A DNA stretch of 18,863 nucleotides from RGIG990 sp045589455. Lineage in GTDB: Bacteria; Verrucomicrobiota; Kiritimatiellia; RFP12; UBA3636. A program made the position numbers and the translations under genes. Shown in pieces: positions 15,901 to 18,863 of the stretch (the stretch's first letter is position 1; the number at the start of each line of letters is the position of its first letter). The notes beneath the pieces are model-generated. The model ran no database searches. It saw only the letters and a list, made by a program, of their open reading frames with translations, and was not told the origin of the DNA. The stretch lies in the NCBI GenBank assembly GCA_045589455.1, contig JAZNPC010000094.1:1-18863 (forward strand), in the 5' to 3' direction.

Positions 15901-18157
15901 TCCAAACTACTTGGTTATTATTTTCAAACGCCTTATATCTTACCCAAGGTTTAATTGTGCTACCACTAAGCTCCATTTTCAATGTGATTTCATAGCGAAT
16001 GTTTGAACCGGAGAATTTGTAATTTGTATCTCTATCCAAAACAAAATCATTACCATTCCATTTATTAGGCACTCTTGACATAACACCATTCTTACACTGC
16101 CACAATTCACCACGAACATAGCCTTGTAAATCACCACCATCCTTGAGATAGGATTTATATGTTAGGCGAAATTCAAAATAGTTGTCTTCATCCTGACGAT
16201 AAGCGATAACAGAATAGTATGGCTCACCATCTGACATATCTGATGCAGTAAAGCTTGCTGTAATAGAGTAATTCTGGAAAGAATTTCCATTCTTATAGTA
16301 AGCAGGGTTACCACCATTAAAGCCAACACGTGTACGATAACGAAGAGTATCAGAACCAATTGGATTTACTGTAGATGTACTTTCAACAATACCGATTGGG
16401 TATGTGGAAACCTTTAGATATGCATTAGAACGAGTTCCATCTGTAAAGCTAGGGTCCTTTACTCTATCGTATGCACTCTCTGTATAGAGGAAGCGAAGAC
16501 CTTGTACCTCTGTATATTCACCAGAGTTAGTTACTGCAAAGCCACCTTCTTCAAATACAGGCAATGCACAAGACTCATAGCCTTCTGGATCCCAACCATC
16601 AAGATTAGATGTGAATTCCTTGATACCAATTAAACCCTTTGTTGCATCAAAGTATGTATCGTCTGCAGCCCACTCATTAAAATTCTGCCACTCAGCACGG
16701 CGAATTTGATATTGCTCATTTGTTGTACAAATGCGGAACATAATGTATCCATTATAGTCCGTCACAAGTGGAATACCATTTGTACTTGTGGTAGCAACAT
16801 TACCAAACATAGGTGGCTGCCTGCCAGCAGCACCTAATTGACCTAAATGTTTATCCTCTCCAAACTCTGTTGAGGTTTCACCTAGATACTCTTGTATTTG
16901 ATTAACAAAAATTCCGACATCATATGCATTTGTGGAATGCATAACTGTTTCCCAAGTATAATCGCTTACTAGCTCCATATCATATCTTGGAGCAAGATTT
17001 GATATAAGGGCAGTTTCATTTGTTCTTACACTTAAAGAAACATTTTCATATTTTGAGCGAAAGCGACGAACATCAAACCCAAGATACTCATAGTATGAAG
17101 GAGGGTTAACCGTCATATCATATAGCTGCATATCTGTTGCATACGGATAATATGCAGGTGACTTGATTGAGGATATAGTTTTGCAATTATCAATTTCAGG
17201 TGATGCGGCAATCCAATCAGCATAATCCTCAAGATTGGAAATCTCACTTTCATTATTAATTTTATACACAAAATTAGTTGGTGTATCAAAATCTACGCGA
17301 TAAAAATACTCTACAGTTCCAGCAGGAAGATTTACAAGACTATTTGTGTAGTTATAACCAAATCTACCGCGACGCTTTAAATCTTTAAACTGCCATGAAC
17401 CACCATTTTCTCTCCAATAAATTTTTGGAGAAAGATTAGAAGCAAGCACATGTGAATTTGTATATATTGGTGTTGTAGTAATTAAAAATTCTGTTGGATC
17501 TAGGACAGAAGGATAACCAGGGTGATACTCTAAATCGTTCTTTGTGATATTAAGTTCTGCAACAGGTGGACCAATGACGATTTGTTTTATTTCTAATTCA
17601 GAAGTAGTATCAGAATCTGGTGCAGTAATTCTTAATCCAAAGTTTTCTGGCAAATTTAAATCAAAGCGAATAAGTTGATAACGATTATTCTCATCATGAT
17701 AAATATTTGCAGTGTATTCCGCTGTGGACATTATGTTTGTATATTGAGGAAAATTATTAAAAATTTGATTACCCCAAATCCAAAAACGTCCAGATCGTTT
17801 ACCTAATTCAACCTTCAATGTTTGATAATAAACATCCGAATTTGCATCTATACGAGCAATCAACCATACTGAACCCATTGGCATTTCTGATTGGCATCTT
17901 AGATTAGATTCTGAAGTCAAATATGTTCTATCATATCTCATGCGAACACTCGTACAAGCCCAATTATCAGATAATTTTGCAATTGTTTTATAACCATTAT
18001 CTGTAAACTTTGTCTGCCATACAGTAAAATCAGGACTCTGATCTCCACTCAAATCATCCTGAGTAATAGTAACAGTAGCTGCATTAAGATTTGCACATGC
18101 CAATGCAAAAATTGAAATTGCTGTAAAAACTTGTAAAGATTTTTTGAATATTTTCAT
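12962..18157 (-). CDS. Giant secreted protein with lamin-tail domain
   Basis: Protein of 1731 residues from the ATG at 18157, which is preceded by AAGGTG. An in-frame TTG at 18178 lies before that site and is less likely. Residues 1-26 are a signal peptide (MKIFKKSLQVFTAISIFALACANLNA). Most of the rest looks like beta-sandwich modules rich in Tyr, Asn, Thr and aromatic strands. One near 640-790 is LamG/concanavalin-like (YYSVIAYRQDEDNYFEFRL). One near 1000-1080 ends PDAVIWIDDVILRN, and another near 1135-1265 ends GRVMIDNILITEP, like MAM or carbohydrate-binding folds. A lamin-tail domain spans about 1410-1555 (VRINEFYPIDD, NQFVELIGP, GWTIDFYG, GWGFFVLGN). The last 90 residues form a beta module ending ARFFKIIAVPTL. 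No catalytic motif, sortase signal or membrane anchor is visible. Probably a surface or extracellular structural or adhesion protein; the exact role is unknown. Confidence 0.92.
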   Translation of the reverse strand: MKIFKKSLQVFTAISIFALACANLNAATVTITQDDLSGDQSPDFTVWQTKFTDNGYKTIAKLSDNWACTSVRMRYDRTYLTSESNLRCQSEMPMGSVWLIARIDANSDVYYQTLKVELGKRSGRFWIWGNQIFNNFPQYTNIMSTAEYTANIYHDENNRYQLIRFDLNLPENFGLRITAPDSDTTSELEIKQIVIGPPVAELNITKNDLEYHPGYPSVLDPTEFLITTTPIYTNSHVLASNLSPKIYWRENGGSWQFKDLKRRGRFGYNYTNSLVNLPAGTVEYFYRVDFDTPTNFVYKINNESEISNLEDYADWIAASPEIDNCKTISSIKSPAYYPYATDMQLYDMTVNPPSYYEYLGFDVRRFRSKYENVSLSVRTNETALISNLAPRYDMELVSDYTWETVMHSTNAYDVGIFVNQIQEYLGETSTEFGEDKHLGQLGAAGRQPPMFGNVATTSTNGIPLVTDYNGYIMFRICTTNEQYQIRRAEWQNFNEWAADDTYFDATKGLIGIKEFTSNLDGWDPEGYESCALPVFEEGGFAVTNSGEYTEVQGLRFLYTESAYDRVKDPSFTDGTRSNAYLKVSTYPIGIVESTSTVNPIGSDTLRYRTRVGFNGGNPAYYKNGNSFQNYSITASFTASDMSDGEPYYSVIAYRQDEDNYFEFRLTYKSYLKDGGDLQGYVRGELWQCKNGVMSRVPNKWNGNDFVLDRDTNYKFSGSNIRYEITLKMELSGSTIKPWVRYKAFENNNQVVWNTDKTYADCTVATGVALGGSFGADCSDVAANVTFSFEDLTENQPNQATFDAAIKGNVTTDWYLGGVMPSSNNKVRWNIKTSSSSSCTLTRNIPSAPYKIQVFRNGLDDDHIAIEGQERQWQDLATATVDSLSYQNVEHPMHFWDNVFFRIVSTCETVGDGDDVNDAFIAVDDMKLYGWRGMDGVDREEADTYVWTYLYGMKSHYMSFDNTLYEFAVSRANPDAEQCLVSPEIDSIGDMSFTYRVTGGTIKYKVQYTTDTGEFLSWTTVKEVTVAPTDGVKGASYSFLQALPGRARILIEPTEYDAEGNMIGGSHPDAVIWIDDVILRNYPIEGVTSYWSGYNVLVSPLTDDKKFDLGDTTKKSTVLNNSTTENTVNGKPLPDDNPNIESPINVAGIGEICFWYRHFEDNPTLPGKISIQVAPEEVDEETGLREWKTIGVGDLNPSASNYEEQKAMLQGLSSITTNKWTYFKVEVYDTENKIFRIVSDLGNCGRVMIDNILITEPVRSSVEVGEVIFVPNDIPLYTDKVGINVRLANYQMDPTDIKVEVSYVASSNKWGVANWNNNSTPNVVRTWLKQDSEDPTLYVMDEAYYVPKQDIDTVVQYDICIYYNGIFASPIYYHTAFENPEWYYPVDLNKQYANPEDITSSSPYFFVLSCTTNAVRINEFYPIDDLDLLPNQFVELIGPKHTPIGGWTIDFYGHNLDGVRLSDDPAYTAVFPSSAAIGGTPPLASGEKDKGWGFFVLGNSAITDRDMWLFPDENGENGDSEDVWLDGATSRDYGAMALKRSMGAYADCVIWGGGTAKKSNGNYQKAAVEDFVNEGFKILINSAPGGQLIANTAKSETDLYWRTVHSAYATVGAYNHYNQNVAIPYVSSSSEPTTPPEIGISIVDMIISDDSTEVEFIFKLWSTNGIAVDSSDFTWYIESATTLDFAEPTRHEIVGETITAEADGSGAAYSVILDLSDADTARFFKIIAVPTL

Positions 18158-18212
18158 ATGGAACACCTTATTTTTCAAAAGAATACTTCATTCCTTAAGG
18201 ATAACACTTAAA

Positions 18213-18242
18213 ATAATACCACAAATCAATTCAACATAGCAA
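18213..18242 (-). promoter_or_regulatory. Extended -10 promoter for the giant secreted gene
   Basis: On the minus strand: -35-like TTGCTA (18242-18237), an 18-base spacer, then TGG followed by -10 TATTAT (18218-18213), an extended -10 (TGnTATTAT). The predicted start near 18206 gives a leader of about 50 bases before the ATG at 18157. AT-rich DNA with an alternating TATATATA run lies upstream (18255-18268). Confidence 0.65.
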
Positions 18243-18311
18243 CATGAAACTATACTATATATATAGAGAAACTGAAAAATTTTTTGTCAGAAAACGACAC
18301 AAAATAACGGT

Positions 18312-18361
18312 ACACGGATGGGTTTTTTCAAAAACACGGATGGACACGGATATTCACGGAT
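18312..18361. repeat. ACACGGAT array A (10-bp period)
   Basis: A lone ACACGGAT lies at 18312, followed by three units starting at 18334, 18344 and 18354 (the last TCACGGAT), spaced exactly 10 bases. Non-coding and intergenic. It matches the style of short CACGGAT repeats I recall from intergenic regions of PVC-group genomes. Function unknown. Confidence 0.9.
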
Positions 18362-18380
18362 GAGTTTTTGGGGGTGCTGA

Positions 18381-18400
18381 TGTGATGGCTAGAAGTGCGA
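18381..18400. repeat. 20-bp linker repeat, copy 1
   Basis: TGTGATGGCTAGAAGTGCGA. The same element recurs at 18600-18619 (19 of 20 identical) and 18695-18714 (17 of 20). Copies 2 and 3 lie exactly 29 bases before the first unit of the following ACACGGAT array; copy 1 is instead followed by the palindrome-rich segment 18401-18599. Confidence 0.85.
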
Positions 18401-18417
18401 GGATTGGCGTGCGGGGC

Positions 18418-18437
18418 GCGCGAGTGCGCTCTCGCGC
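18418..18437. repeat. GC-rich hairpin, 7-bp arms
   Basis: GCGCGAG and CTCGCGC pair perfectly around a six-base loop (TGCGCT). No T-tract follows. It is part of the palindrome-rich segment between linker copies 1 and 2. Confidence 0.7.
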
Positions 18438-18441
18438 AGGA

Positions 18442-18486
18442 ACAGGATTGGCAGGATTTTGCATGATTAGCAGGATTAGCAGGATT
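18442..18486. repeat. CAGGATT array (about 9-bp period)
   Basis: Five successive units near ACAGGATT, GCAGGATT, GCATGATT, GCAGGATT and GCAGGATT, spaced 9 to 10 bases. This is a second short-repeat family, distinct in core sequence from ACACGGAT but similar in period and in the GGAT core. Non-coding. Confidence 0.85.
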
Positions 18487-18496
18487 GTGTTGGGGT

Positions 18497-18509
18497 GTGC
18501 GCAGCGCAC
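18497..18509. repeat. GC-rich palindrome GTGCGC-A-GCGCAC
   Basis: Six-base perfect arms around one central A, too tight for an RNA hairpin but symmetrical as DNA. It sits one base before the large inverted repeat at 18511-18579 and may belong to the same element or be a protein-binding site. Confidence 0.6.
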
Positions 18510-18510
18510 G

Positions 18511-18579
18511 ACACTAGCGCTTGACGTTGGACATGGTCTTGCTCTCGTTGTCGCAAGGCCAACTTACAAGCGCTAGTGT
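18511..18579. repeat. 69-bp inverted repeat with nested stems; possible palindromic repeat element or structured RNA
   Basis: The outer arms ACACTAGCGCTTG (18511-18523) and CAAGCGCTAGTGT (18567-18579) are perfectly complementary over 13 bases. Inside lie GTTGG/CCAAC (18526-18530 with 18559-18563) and CTTGC/GCAAG (18538-18542 with 18553-18557), so the whole can fold as one long hairpin with small internal loops. There is no open frame with a ribosome binding site. It resembles REP-like or miniature palindromic elements; no transposase or target duplication is seen. Confidence 0.75.
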
Positions 18580-18599
18580 GGGGGCAACCCATGTGCTTG

Positions 18600-18714
18600 T
18601 GTGGTGGCTAGAAGTGCGAAGGTCAAGAACACGGATAGACACGGATAGACACGGATGAGTTTAGAACCGCGAGATGGAATACTGGGGTTGCTTATGTGAT
18701 GGAGAAAAGTGCGA
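18600..18714. repeat. Compound repeat: linker copies 2 and 3 around ACACGGAT array B
   Basis: Linker copy 2 is at 18600-18619, array B has three ACACGGAT units at 18629, 18639 and 18649, and linker copy 3 is at 18695-18714. Together with array C this forms a roughly 95-bp unit (18600 to 18695) repeated in direct orientation, with the 29-base linker-to-array distance conserved. A piece GAGTTT follows both arrays A and B. Confidence 0.85.
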
Positions 18715-18723
18715 AGTTCAAAA

Positions 18724-18751
18724 ACACGGATGGACACGGATGGACACGGAT
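18724..18751. repeat. ACACGGAT array C (10-bp period)
   Basis: Three identical ACACGGAT units start at 18724, 18734 and 18744. It is followed by ATTC, as the second unit of array A is, after which the similarity ends. From here to the window edge the DNA is AT-rich with only the hairpin at 18818 noted. Confidence 0.9.
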
Positions 18752-18817
18752 ATTCAAGTATGTATTCCTGTCAAGCAAAAAAAGAGGCAAATTTGATTTT
18801 TAGACAAAAAACTCTAC

Positions 18818-18841
18818 CGCAGATATATTTTCTGCGTTTTT
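18818..18841 (+). terminator. Intrinsic terminator-like hairpin
   Basis: CGCAGA and TCTGCG form a perfect six-base stem around a seven-base loop, followed directly by five T on the plus strand. On the minus strand a T-run follows only after six further bases, so it could also end a minus-strand gene lying beyond the right edge. No plus-strand gene precedes it within the window. Confidence 0.6.
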
Positions 18842-18863
18842 ATGATAAATTGTAAAATTTGTT

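Noticed and set aside
18158..18178. Longer start (TTG at 18178) for the giant secreted protein
   Set aside because: The ATG at 18157 has AAGGTG at proper distance and begins a standard signal peptide.
18382..18576. Plus-strand open frame of 64 codons in the repeat island
   Set aside because: It runs through the GC-rich hairpins, the CAGGATT array and the inverted repeat, has no ribosome binding site, and its Arg/Gly-rich product follows from the repeats.
18312..18751. CRISPR array
   Set aside because: Units are 8 to 10 bases with 2-base gaps and the larger unit has unequal spacing; there are no uniform repeats with unique spacers and no cas genes.

Overview
All ten protein genes in this window lie on the minus strand, so the biology reads from right to left. 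The sequence is AT-rich. The gene content points to a bacterium of the PVC group (Kiritimatiellota, Lentisphaerota or Verrucomicrobiota), perhaps gut-associated. It includes a very large secreted lamin-tail-domain protein, a cytoplasmic GHL6-type glycoside hydrolase, a YdjY-like secreted protein, a Gfo/Idh/MocA oxidoreductase beside an amidohydrolase, and an intergenic island of ACACGGAT and CAGGATT short repeats. The phylum assignment is an inference from gene families and repeat style; no rRNA or other marker is present.

Right edge (18158-18863): about 700 bases without a credible gene. It holds three arrays of ACACGGAT units at an exact 10-bp period, a CAGGATT array, a linker present three times, a strong 13-bp-arm inverted repeat, two small GC-rich hairpins, and a terminator-like hairpin near the edge. 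An extended -10 promoter then drives a secreted protein of 1731 residues (18157-12962) with beta-sandwich-like regions and a C-terminal lamin-tail domain. A 13-bp hairpin starts at its stop codon.

Middle (12873-1982): eight closely spaced genes with gaps of 16 to 59 bases and no clear internal terminator. In transcription order they are a small conserved-looking hypothetical protein, galE, a GHL6/beta-galactosidase-trimerisation-type hydrolase, a secreted YdjY-like protein, a second secreted protein of unknown function, recN, a Gfo/Idh/MocA oxidoreductase and an amidohydrolase. The set mixes sugar metabolism (galE, hydrolase, oxidoreductase, amidohydrolase), two envelope proteins and DNA repair. 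Co-transcription is inferred from spacing only.

Left edge (1-1899): a textbook sigma-70-type promoter (TTGACT, 18 bases, TATAAT) serves a secreted 532-residue protein with a concanavalin-like N-terminal region, a fibronectin type III domain and a C-terminal module ending in FFKVEAK. This gene ends at a UUCG-tetraloop terminator. Immediately after the terminator's T-tract begins what looks like the 5' end of a group II intron running off the window, the insertion habit known for bacterial class C introns.
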